A stretch of DNA of 64,000 nucleotides from VGLO01 sp964599285 (GTDB lineage Bacteria; Patescibacteriota; Minisyncoccia; Minisyncoccales; Staskawiczbacteraceae). The notes under the pieces are model-generated. The model was not told the DNA's origin. It saw nothing but the letters and a program-made list of their open reading frames with translations, and searched no databases. Where the stretch lies: assembly GCA_964599285.1 (NCBI GenBank), contig CAZREI010000001.1, positions 1-64,000 on the forward strand, read 5' to 3'. Numbering within the stretch: the first letter of the stretch is position 1; each line of letters begins with the position of its first letter. Below, one piece after another: positions 57,357-64,000 of the stretch. Position numbers and translations under genes: made by a program.

Positions 57357-58826
57357 ATGAGAGAGAAAAAATCAAAAGTAAAAATAAATGATATTCGCGT
57401 GCGCTTTGCTCCCTCTCCCACCGGTCCTTTGCACATTGGTGGCGCTCGCACGGCGCTGTTTAATTACCTGTTTGCCAAACAACACAAAGGCAGCTTTTTG
57501 TTGCGCATTGAAGATACTGATAAAGAACGTTCAGATCAAAAATGGACCCAGGAAATTATTGACGAATTACACTGGTTGGGCCTTGAGTGGCAAGAAGGTC
57601 CGGATGTGGGCGGTAAATTCGGCCCATACAAGCAATCTCAGCGGCTTGATATTTACCAAAAATATTTAGAAAAATTATTAGCAGAAAACAAATCTTATTA
57701 TTGTGATTGCAGTCCGGGAGAATTAGAAGCCAAACGCCAAGACCAGCAAAGCAGGGGACTGGCACCAAAATATGATGGCAAGTGCCGTGGTTTGCACAAA
57801 ACCCAGGGCGTCATTCGGTTTCATATAGAAAATAAAAAAGTGAAATTCCACGATTTGGTGCGCGCTGATGTGGAGTTTGACATGGGACTTTTAGGTGATA
57901 TTGTCATTGCCAAAAATCTGGAAACTCCGCTGTTTCACTTCACTGTTGTGGTTGATGATTTTTTGATGCAGATAAGCCACGTCATCCGCGGCGAAGAGCA
58001 CCTGTCAAACACGGCCCGCCAAATACTATTGCAGGAAGCGCTAGGATTTTCGCATCCGATATACGCGCACATTCCGCTGTTTTTAAATCCTGACCGCAGC
58101 AAAATGTCCAAACGTCAAGGGGACGTGACACTAAAGGACTACCATGACAAAGGTTATCTGCCTGAAGCGCTGATAAATTTCATGGCGCTTTTGGGCTGGA
58201 ATCCGGGGACCCCTTCGACTTATCGCTCAGGGCAAGCTGAAAAAGAAATATTTACGCTTGACCAATTGGTCAAAGAATTTTCCTTGGAAAACGTGCAAAA
58301 ATCCGGTGCCATATTTAACCTGCAAAAATTGGATTACTTAAATGGCTATTATATTCGCGAAAAATCTGCGGCGGCTTTGGTGAAATTGTGTTTACCGTAT
58401 TTACCGGAAAGCGCGGCCAACCTGCCTAAAAAAACGCTGGAAAAAATAGTAGAAGCATACAAAGCGCGGCTAAAAAAACTTTCCGATATTACCGAACTAA
58501 CAAATTTTTTCTTTCAAGAAAAATTATCATACGACAAAAAATTATTAGCCTGGCAAAAAATGGGGGATAGGGAAGTGAGGGAATCATTGGAGCATTCACA
58601 AAAAGTTTTATCATCGGCAAAAAAATGGGACAAAAAAGGTTTGGAAGAATTACTGGTCAAAGAAGCTGAAAAATTCAATCCAAAAAGCAAAGGAAATTTG
58701 CTGTGGCCGCTAAGAGTAGCCTTGTCTGGAAAAGAAGCATCGGCCAGCCCGTTTGAAATAGCCGAAATTCTAGGCAAAGAAAAATCAATGCAAAGAATCC
58801 AAGAAGCCATAGCACTGCTTGATTAG
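57357..58826 (+). CDS. gltX: Glutamyl-tRNA synthetase
   Basis: 489 residues. FAPSPTGPLHIGGARTALFNYL with the HIGH-type motif near 22-30, RGEEHLSNTARQ, and KMSKRQGDVTL (KMSKS motif near 252). The zinc-like CDCSPGELEAK region is present. Charges tRNA-Glu and possibly tRNA-Gln as the first step of the transamidation route. Confidence 0.97.
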   Translation: MREKKSKVKINDIRVRFAPSPTGPLHIGGARTALFNYLFAKQHKGSFLLRIEDTDKERSDQKWTQEIIDELHWLGLEWQEGPDVGGKFGPYKQSQRLDIYQKYLEKLLAENKSYYCDCSPGELEAKRQDQQSRGLAPKYDGKCRGLHKTQGVIRFHIENKKVKFHDLVRADVEFDMGLLGDIVIAKNLETPLFHFTVVVDDFLMQISHVIRGEEHLSNTARQILLQEALGFSHPIYAHIPLFLNPDRSKMSKRQGDVTLKDYHDKGYLPEALINFMALLGWNPGTPSTYRSGQAEKEIFTLDQLVKEFSLENVQKSGAIFNLQKLDYLNGYYIREKSAAALVKLCLPYLPESAANLPKKTLEKIVEAYKARLKKLSDITELTNFFFQEKLSYDKKLLAWQKMGDREVRESLEHSQKVLSSAKKWDKKGLEELLVKEAEKFNPKSKGNLLWPLRVALSGKEASASPFEIAEILGKEKSMQRIQEAIALLD

Positions 58827-58838
58827 AACTATCGTGAA

Positions 58839-58867
58839 TGGCTAATTCGCACGAATTAGCCATTTTT
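58839..58867 (+). terminator. Terminator of gltX
   Basis: ATGGCTAATTCG/CGAATTAGCCAT then TTTTATT, running directly into an R1 copy. Confidence 0.85.
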
Positions 58868-58917
58868 ATTGTGCGACCCCGCTCAGCGGGGTCAAGGTCC
58901 GCTTAGCGGACCGACAG
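58866..58917 (+). repeat. R1 double-hairpin repeat
   Basis: TTATTGTGCGACCCCGCTCA GCGGGGTC then GGTCCGCTTAGCGGACCGAC. Confidence 0.9.
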
Positions 58918-59040
58918 TTTGGCTTGGCAAAAAGATAAAACTACTCTATACTGAAGTTCAGCACCTACTACATGGCTCATCTTAGTTTTGCCTTCGCCAA
59001 ACCAAAGATGCGCCATACTCATACACAGGGAGGATTTGTC

Positions 59041-59589
59041 ATGGAACGGGTAACACCACGTACTGGAGAGAGAGAGTCATTACGGGTTCACATCCGTTGG
59101 ATGATTCGGCGCGACATGCCCGAAGTACTCTGCATTGAAGAAAGTAGTTTTGATTACGCTTGGACAGATGAAGACTTCTTGCGATGTTTGCGCCAACGCC
59201 AGTGCATTGGCATGGTTGCCGAGCATGGCGAAAAAGTCCTCGGATTTTTCATAAAGGAGCTCCACCGGTCAAAATTCCACATCTTGAATTTTGCCGTCCA
59301 TCCGGACTTTCGCCACCAAGGAATTGGCAGTCAAATGGCAGGCAAACTCATCAGCCAGCTCGCGAGTGAAGGCCATCCAAATCGGCGCACTATCGAATTG
59401 GAGGTACGTGAAAAAAATCTGCCGGCGCAACTCTTTTTCCGAAGCCAGGGCTTTGAAGCCACGCGCGTACTTCGAAGTTACTACGAAGACACCGGAGAAG
59501 ACGCGTTCCTGATGCGTTACCAGCTCAATGGCGCTCACATGGAAACCGAGACAAGCCGACTTGCTCAATATTTTGAAGGGCAAGATTAG
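59041..59589 (+). CDS. GNAT acetyltransferase, RimI-like
   Basis: 182 residues from ATG 59041 (GGGAGG seven to nine bases upstream); the longer frame from 58972 lacks a site. ILNFAVHPDFRHQGIGSQMAGKLI near 82-105 is the acetyl-CoA loop (RHQGIG). ELEVREKNLPAQLFFRSQGFE is the RimI-type motif. May acetylate the N-terminus of a ribosomal protein; other substrates are possible. Confidence 0.88.
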   Translation: MERVTPRTGERESLRVHIRWMIRRDMPEVLCIEESSFDYAWTDEDFLRCLRQRQCIGMVAEHGEKVLGFFIKELHRSKFHILNFAVHPDFRHQGIGSQMAGKLISQLASEGHPNRRTIELEVREKNLPAQLFFRSQGFEATRVLRSYYEDTGEDAFLMRYQLNGAHMETETSRLAQYFEGQD

Positions 59590-59611
59590 AAATGGCAAAT
59601 CCCGACAGAAG

Positions 59612-59640
59612 CCCTGGATTCAATTTCAGGGCTTTTTTAT
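59612..59640 (+). terminator. Terminator
   Basis: AAGCCCTGGA...TTTCAGGGCTTTTTTA. Confidence 0.88.
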
Positions 59641-59681
59641 TATTTTACGGATGTGGTAAAATACATTAACGCGTCGCAATC

Positions 59682-59733
59682 TTATTGTGCGACTCCGCTC
59701 AGCGGAGTCAGGGTCCGCTTAGCGGACCGACAA
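59682..59733 (+). repeat. R1 double-hairpin repeat upstream of a membrane protein gene
   Basis: TTATTGTGCGACTCCGCTCA GCGGAGTC then GGGTCCGCTTAGCGGACCGAC, with compensating changes in the first hairpin (ACTCC/GGAGT instead of ACCCC/GGGGT). Ends six bases before the ATG. Confidence 0.9.
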
Positions 59734-59738
59734 ATGAT

Positions 59739-60077
59739 ATGGACACAAAAGCATTTTTTAAAAACTTAGCCATTATCGCCATCATCTTTGTGGTGCTTTT
59801 TTTGAGCCAACTACCTTATTTTCGACAACGGGGTAATGGAAGTAATGGCACTTACTCACAAGGAATCGCGCAGCTAAACTCCTATTGGCTCAAAGCCAAC
59901 GATTGGGTCAAAGCGTATCTTGGACCCAAGGTCAGTAGGGAAGTGGCCAAGGATAAGGTCACTGCAACCCAAGAATTTACCAAGCAAAAAGATTATTTAG
60001 TGCAAAATATTTGGGAGAAAATAAAAAATTATTTCGCACAAAAATTTTCCGCGATCTTTGGCACCAAAGTAAAGTAG
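59739..60077 (+). CDS. Single-pass membrane protein, unknown
   Basis: 112 residues from ATG 59739 (MDTKAFFKNLAIIAIIFVV); a longer frame would translate the R1 repeat. One membrane helix at 9-27, then a polar region with a DKVTATQEFTKQKDYLVQNIWEKIKNYF helix. Precedes the Xer gene by 94 bases. Function unknown. Confidence 0.65.
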   Translation: MDTKAFFKNLAIIAIIFVVLFLSQLPYFRQRGNGSNGTYSQGIAQLNSYWLKANDWVKAYLGPKVSREVAKDKVTATQEFTKQKDYLVQNIWEKIKNYFAQKFSAIFGTKVK

Positions 60078-60171
60078 GGTATGTCTTGACAGGGCTTTTT
60101 GCAGAGCTTATCATGGATAATAGTAGTTCGCATAATTATAGTTAAGCGTACCATAAGAGGCCCTTAAACAT

Positions 60172-61152
60172 ATGGAACAAAGCAATATACCAATCCCAAA
60201 ACACATAAATAACTTCTTAGATTGGATAGATATTGAAAAAGGATTATCTTCTAAAACTCAAGAAAATTACCGCAGATTCCTTGAAAAATTTTTGGTTTGG
60301 TTGAAAAAAAATAATTTAGAAAGTTTGCTTCCCCACCAGCTAACCAAAGAACATATTTGGGACTATAGGGTCCACTTATCACGTCATTCCCCTCGACCCA
60401 GCCGACCTGGGTACCCCGATAACCAGCCTTTAAAGAAGATAACCCAAAACTACTATTTAATCGCTTTAAGGGCCTTTTTAGGCTATTTTGTGGCCAAAGA
60501 CATACTTTCCATGCCTCCCGATAAAATAACGCTTTCTAGGCCCGATAAAGAGAAAATAGTGAAGTTTTTGACACTAGAACAGCTATATAAGCTATTTTTA
60601 GCTCCAGATACCTCTACGATGCAAGGATTGCGAGATAAAGCCATATTAGAGACCTTCTTTTCAACCGGAATGAGAATATCAGAGTTAACTTCTTTAAATC
60701 GGGAGCAAATTAAAATCAAACCAGGTGCAAATGAAATAGAACTTGGAATTGTCGGCAAGGGAGGCAGGGCTAGAACCGTTTATTTTTCAAAAAGCACCGT
60801 AGAATCGCTAAAAAAATACCTTGACGCGCGAGATACTCAAAACGATAAAGAAAAGGCATTATTTGTAAGTTATAGCGGAAAAAAAAATTCACCACACAGA
60901 TTAACTCCAAGAGCCATTGAAAAAAACTTAAAAAAATACATCATTTTGGCGGGTCTGCCGGTCACCACAACCCCCCATGTCCTGCGCCATAGCTTTGCTA
61001 CTGATTTATTGACCCAAGGCGTGGATTTAAGAGTTATCCAGGAATTTCTGGGACATAAAAGCATTGTTGCCACTCAAATATATGCCCATGTTACGAGTAA
61101 AAAATTAAAAGATATCCACCAAAAATTCCACGGCGAGCCAGGTTCAAAGTAA
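60172..61152 (+). CDS. Xer-family tyrosine recombinase
   Basis: 326 residues. SAM-like N-terminal domain (NNFLDWIDIEKGLSSKTQENYRRFL). Catalytic Arg in TGMRISELTSL (about 165), Lys in VGKGGRARTVYF, HxxR in HVLRHSFATDLLTQG (about 268-271), His in FLGHKS and Tyr in TQIYAHV (about 303). Full-length XerC/XerD type, probably resolving chromosome dimers at dif. Confidence 0.94.
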   Translation: MEQSNIPIPKHINNFLDWIDIEKGLSSKTQENYRRFLEKFLVWLKKNNLESLLPHQLTKEHIWDYRVHLSRHSPRPSRPGYPDNQPLKKITQNYYLIALRAFLGYFVAKDILSMPPDKITLSRPDKEKIVKFLTLEQLYKLFLAPDTSTMQGLRDKAILETFFSTGMRISELTSLNREQIKIKPGANEIELGIVGKGGRARTVYFSKSTVESLKKYLDARDTQNDKEKALFVSYSGKKNSPHRLTPRAIEKNLKKYIILAGLPVTTTPHVLRHSFATDLLTQGVDLRVIQEFLGHKSIVATQIYAHVTSKKLKDIHQKFHGEPGSK

Positions 61153-61191
61153 CAAACTGTCAGCCGTTTTAGTCACTCTCCCCAATCCTAA

Positions 61192-61289
61192 TGTGTCGCA
61201 CAATAAAACGCTCCTACCCACCTACGAGTAGGAGTGTTTTGTCGGTCGCTAAGCGGACCCTGACCCCGCTCAGCGGGGTCGCATAATAA
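61192..61289 (-). repeat. R1 repeat with a second CTCCTACCC palindrome
   Basis: Minus-strand R1 (61239-61289) preceded by TGTGTCGCACAATAAAACGC and CTCCTACCCACCTACGAGTAGGAG. The latter resembles the palindrome at about 1165-1190 in the group I intron. Confidence 0.85.
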
Positions 61290-61365
61290 GATTGAGGCAA
61301 AGAAAAAGCCCTGCGCATTGCTGACGCCGGGCCTGTTTTTTTTTGCGTGGTAAGCGTGGATACGC

Positions 61366-62073
61366 TTACGGTTTTTGAGCTTGGGGTTGCTGTCCTTGAT
61401 TCCAAACTTCGATACAGTAGCTGCGATAGTGGTACCTCGAGTCTCCTTCATCTAAAGCCACCAAAAGAAGATCAGTATGGACAGGAAAACGCTTCATTGA
61501 GCTTGGATTTTCCAGGTGAAAATCTCGCGGGATATGCCGCACCCACAATTCCCGTACCTCAAATTGTACGTCAGCACATTTTTCCCGCAAAACCTTCATA
61601 ATCTGTGCCACGGATACAGAAAGACTTTGGTCATTTACATCTATGACTCTTGGAAGCCAACTAGCGTCTGTTTGCATGGTTTTAGAGTAATAGACAGCGA
61701 AGGCTATACCAAGAATGATACTGGGTAACCCACCGTATTTGCAGGATACCACAAACCAAATAGGAGGGTCGGTAAAACATGCCGTAACACCCATCCCAAA
61801 AATCCCGAAAAGAGCCAAGATAGCTGCAATAACAATGGGAGGACCTAGGGCGTCGTACAGCTTTTCATCTAAACGACGGGCGTTACGAACTGCACTATCC
61901 ATGTATGCTGTCACGGATTCACGCGTAAACGGCTGGATTCCCAGCTGCTCCATGGCCAAACACAGGGGTGTTAACGCCTCGGTTTTTTCGGGGCCAGACT
62001 CTTGGTCAGCTTGAGAAGATTCGCTTTCAACTTGAAATCGAATCGGCCGGCGTTCTAACAATGCGGTGCTCAC
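61366..62073 (-). CDS. Membrane protein of unknown function, GTG start
   Basis: 235 residues from GTG 62073, with AAAGGA seven bases upstream. Two hydrophobic segments (about 83-105 and 115-135; VIAAILALFGIFGMGVTAC, YGGLPSIILGIAFAVYYS) separate a helical N-terminus from a soluble C-terminal domain (DVNDQSLSVSVAQIMKVLREKCADV). No family recognised. SD-bearing class, flanked on both sides by R1 repeats. Confidence 0.6.
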   Translation of the reverse strand: MSTALLERRPIRFQVESESSQADQESGPEKTEALTPLCLAMEQLGIQPFTRESVTAYMDSAVRNARRLDEKLYDALGPPIVIAAILALFGIFGMGVTACFTDPPIWFVVSCKYGGLPSIILGIAFAVYYSKTMQTDASWLPRVIDVNDQSLSVSVAQIMKVLREKCADVQFEVRELWVRHIPRDFHLENPSSMKRFPVHTDLLLVALDEGDSRYHYRSYCIEVWNQGQQPQAQKP

Positions 62074-62178
62074 GACGCAATCCTTTCACTCAAGAAAGTA
62101 GCAGGAGCCACAAAACGCTTGTGGCAAAAAGAAGGAACTGGTTTTATGCTAACACGAGCGCGACACCCAGTCAACGAA

Positions 62179-62230
62179 GTCGGTCCGCTCAGCGGACCGA
62201 AACCCCGCTTAGCGGGGTTGCACAATAAAA
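62179..62230 (-). repeat. R1 double-hairpin repeat, minus orientation
   Basis: GTCGGTCCGCTCAGCGGACC then ACCCCGCTTAGCGGGGT and TGCACAATAA. Confidence 0.9.
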
Positions 62231-62272
62231 AGCACTCTTGTCGCATAATTACTTATTTGCTATACTTATACT

Positions 62273-62773
62273 ATGACAGCGAAAATATCAGAATTTAATT
62301 TAGCTCAACTTGCCAGCGATGACGGCTGTTTTGATTTGCAGTTTCGCAAGGATACTCGGCACGATCGCACCGGCTCCCCCACTTACTATCGCTGGAAGGC
62401 GCAATTTATTATTACCCTGCCAAAAGAACAAGTTGACATTTTGGAAAAAGCTAAAAAAACTATCGGCTGTGGTACGGTTTCAAAAACTGCTACACAAGCC
62501 CGATTTTCGGTCCAGAACATTGATGATATTGCCGATGGCGTAATCCCCTACTTTACCCAACACAAGCTGTCGGGCAATAAAAAACAAGATTTTTCGCTGT
62601 GGCAAAAAGCCGTCCAAATTATTTACCAAAATAAGCGGACGCCGCTTTCCAAATGGAAAAAGAATGATTTGTTGAGCCTTCTGCAAATCCACAAAGCCAG
62701 CGCCAAATATAAAATAAAACCCAAAAAATCCAAGTGGATGGAGATGGCACAAGTGTTAGTTAAAAAACCGTAA
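62273..62773 (+). CDS. Single-motif LAGLIDADG endonuclease-like protein
   Basis: 166 residues. LAQLASDDGCFDLQF at 10-24 fits a degenerate LAGLIDADG helix (LAGxxxxDGCF), and the following YRWKAQFIITLPKEQVDILEKAKKTIGCG-like stretch and FSLWQKAVQIIYQNKR fit the homing endonuclease fold. It is free-standing, not inside an intron. Could act as an intron-homing endonuclease in trans. Start is leaderless (TATACT adjacent to ATG). Confidence 0.8.
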   Translation: MTAKISEFNLAQLASDDGCFDLQFRKDTRHDRTGSPTYYRWKAQFIITLPKEQVDILEKAKKTIGCGTVSKTATQARFSVQNIDDIADGVIPYFTQHKLSGNKKQDFSLWQKAVQIIYQNKRTPLSKWKKNDLLSLLQIHKASAKYKIKPKKSKWMEMAQVLVKKP

Positions 62774-62789
62774 ATACATCAGCAACTTG

Positions 62790-62850
62790 TCATTCCCAGC
62801 TCGACTGCCTTTAAAAAAACTCTGGATCCCCGCTTTCGCGAGGATGACTA
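62790..62850. repeat. GTCATTCCCAGC...GGATGAC repeat
   Basis: gtcattcccagctcgactgc, ctggatccccgc and gaggatgac resemble the common GTCATTCCC dispersed family; single degenerate copy. Confidence 0.6.
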
Positions 62851-62883
62851 GTGGAGAAAAAAAGTTGCGAATAACGAAAAGAA

Positions 62884-62913
62884 AGAACCGCAGAAACGCT
62901 CTGCGGTTTTTTT
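62884..62913 (-). terminator. Terminator
   Basis: AACCGCAGAA...TCTGCGGTTTTTTT, read on the minus strand for the 62930 gene or bidirectionally. Confidence 0.75.
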
Positions 62914-62929
62914 GTTGCGCAAAGGACAG

Positions 62930-63289
62930 TTATTGGGTTTGTGCTGTTTGGTAGGACGGCACCACTTCAAACACGATGGCCGTGAAACCAACATACCTTT
63001 TTGTTTGGTAGTAGCGCCAGCGACTTGCGTCCTTGTTTGAAACAAGGCTTTGCGCCCATTGCCGATGCTCCGTTGTATTTTTGGAAACCAACGAATCTTC
63101 AATGACTACCGCCACGTAGGCGCAACGATCCCGTTCCGAAAAACTCATTTCTGGCGCGGTTGTTTCATCCACGAATACCACGTAATCGGGAATGTCTTTT
63201 GCGTACGTCGCAACAAAATACGTAACAACATTGGAAGCAACAATCGCCAAAATTACCAGAGCGTGCCACCGCAGATTTTTAGAAACCAT
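62930..63289 (-). CDS. Single-pass membrane protein, unknown
   Basis: 119 residues with AAAGGGG before the ATG at 63289. Helix at 9-28 (ALVILAIVASNVVTYFVATY), then a soluble domain (IPDYVVFVDETTAPEMSFSERDRCAYVAVV...SRWRYYQTKRYVGFTAIVFEVVPS). No family recognised. SD-bearing class. Confidence 0.6.
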   Translation of the reverse strand: MVSKNLRWHALVILAIVASNVVTYFVATYAKDIPDYVVFVDETTAPEMSFSERDRCAYVAVVIEDSLVSKNTTEHRQWAQSLVSNKDASRWRYYQTKRYVGFTAIVFEVVPSYQTAQTQ

Positions 63290-63366
63290 CGCAAAACCCC
63301 TTTGCGTTAGAAATCGAAGTTATGCAGGTGCTGGGTTTATTGTACTGCGAATGGATGCAAGAAAAA

Positions 63367-63401
63367 AGCCCCTCCACACGCGTGTGCGAAGGGGCTTGGC
63401 G
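63367..63401 (-). terminator. Terminator of the 63420 gene
   Basis: AAGCCCCTCCACACG/CGTGTGCGAAGGGGCTT; on the minus strand it is followed by TTTTTTC. Confidence 0.85.
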
Positions 63402-63419
63402 ATACTTTTGAGCATCGCC

Positions 63420-63998
63420 CTAAATCAAGGTCATTGTAGGAGCTGTAACGGGTGGAGTCGAATCCATCGTTCCGGTTGTTGCACCAGTCGTAAATTTGAC
63501 CCACGACAATGCGATGGTCGCGGTTGTTCCCGGCGGAAGGCCACCTATACCCACCGAAGCGTAAGATACAAATACTGCCATCATCAATCCAGCGCCACCG
63601 TTGGGAACGGCAAGATTCAAACCAGTCAGGTATGCAATTCCATTTACCGGAGCCGCGCACACCGTTCCTACGCAAATATTGGTAACGGCGTTGTTGGTAA
63701 CCGTGAACTTCAGTGCGGTAATAGTCAAGGCACCACCTACCGAAACAAAGTTGTAGGTTGCCTGGGAAGCATTGACAGCTCCACTACTACCGACCGCGAT
63801 GGATTGCGACGGCGTTGTAAGAGCGGTAACAATCGTGGGGCGGCTCAAATGGCCGATACTTAGTGTTAAAGTTTGGCCAGTGATCGGGCCGACCGTAGCC
63901 GGAATGTTGTCAACCACGCCGATAGACGAAACTGTCAGCATGGTGGCAATGGTGCCGCTGATATCTGGACCGGTGTCGGTAAAGATGTCGAGTACCAT
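63420..63998 (-). CDS. Secreted or surface beta-rich protein, 5' end possibly outside the window
   Basis: 192 residues visible, Gly/Thr/Val/Ala-rich, low in charge (SVGGALTITALKFTVTNNA, GLPPGTTATIALSWVKFTTGA, two Cys in NICVGTVCAAP). Looks like a pilin/surface beta-sandwich. The ATG at 63998 has no ribosome site in view and lies two bases from the window edge, so the gene probably extends further and includes a signal sequence. Confidence 0.6.
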   Translation of the reverse strand: MVLDIFTDTGPDISGTIATMLTVSSIGVVDNIPATVGPITGQTLTLSIGHLSRPTIVTALTTPSQSIAVGSSGAVNASQATYNFVSVGGALTITALKFTVTNNAVTNICVGTVCAAPVNGIAYLTGLNLAVPNGGAGLMMAVFVSYASVGIGGLPPGTTATIALSWVKFTTGATTGTMDSTPPVTAPTMTLI

Positions 63999-64000
63999 GG

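Noticed and set aside
63192..63863. Plus-strand 223-codon frame opposite the two last minus-strand genes
   Set aside because: Cys/Arg-rich shadow translation spanning two genes and a terminator; no ribosome site.

Overview
The window reads as chromosome from a Patescibacteria/CPR-type bacterium (Parcubacteria-like), using TGA as an ordinary stop. The support is a 16S rRNA 3' end interrupted by introns, compact housekeeping genes, many leaderless starts, a Gram-positive-like envelope kit (sortase, LPNTG protein, M23 peptidase), and very many palindromic repeats between genes. Assignment below phylum level is not possible from the sequence alone.

Layout. 1-1441: 3' third of the 16S rRNA gene, split by a probable group II intron (about 213-993, with a small non-RT ORF in the domain IV position) and a group I intron (1080-1405); the mature end reads GGATCA followed by T7 and has no CCTCC anti-Shine-Dalgarno. 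1786-2344: tRNA-Thr and two tRNA-like genes with shortened anticodon loops, separated by structured hairpins. 2464-24913: mostly single housekeeping genes (glycosyltransferases, greA, pyk, ychF, rluA-type, SDR, LUD protein, DEAD helicase, CFA synthase, FKBP, typA, msrA, msrB). 25022-32333: heat-shock region (CIRCE, truncated hrcA, grpE, dnaK, dnaJ) into which a membrane protein, a trypsin-like protease, a CYTH protein and a DUF4258/DUF2283 pair are interleaved. 32514-40335: a probable integrated element bounded by a direct repeat at tRNA-Lys, with a LexA-like repressor, a Shedu-like nuclease, small partner ORFs, a large serine recombinase, a zinc-finger/rhomboid protein and a DUF5681 protein. 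40416-63998: drug/metabolite transporter, DHFR, CofE-like protein, Fe-S-less family-4 UDG, M23 peptidase, sortase plus LPNTG substrate, then a cell-wall run (MurL-MurD fusion, FtsW/RodA, MurG), gltX, rimI-like, a Xer recombinase, a LAGLIDADG protein and a secreted protein cut by the window end.

Two initiation styles coexist. Most conserved genes have a -10-like box within about 5-15 bases of the ATG and no Shine-Dalgarno. A second set, mainly small hypothetical genes with their own terminators, carries strong GGAGG-type sites, although the local 16S tail lacks the complement.

At least seven dispersed repeat families occur, several inserted in frame in coding sequence (msrA and murL-murD) or supplying gene ends and starts. 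The window therefore shows unusual tolerance of palindromic insertions in rRNA, intergenic and protein-coding DNA.
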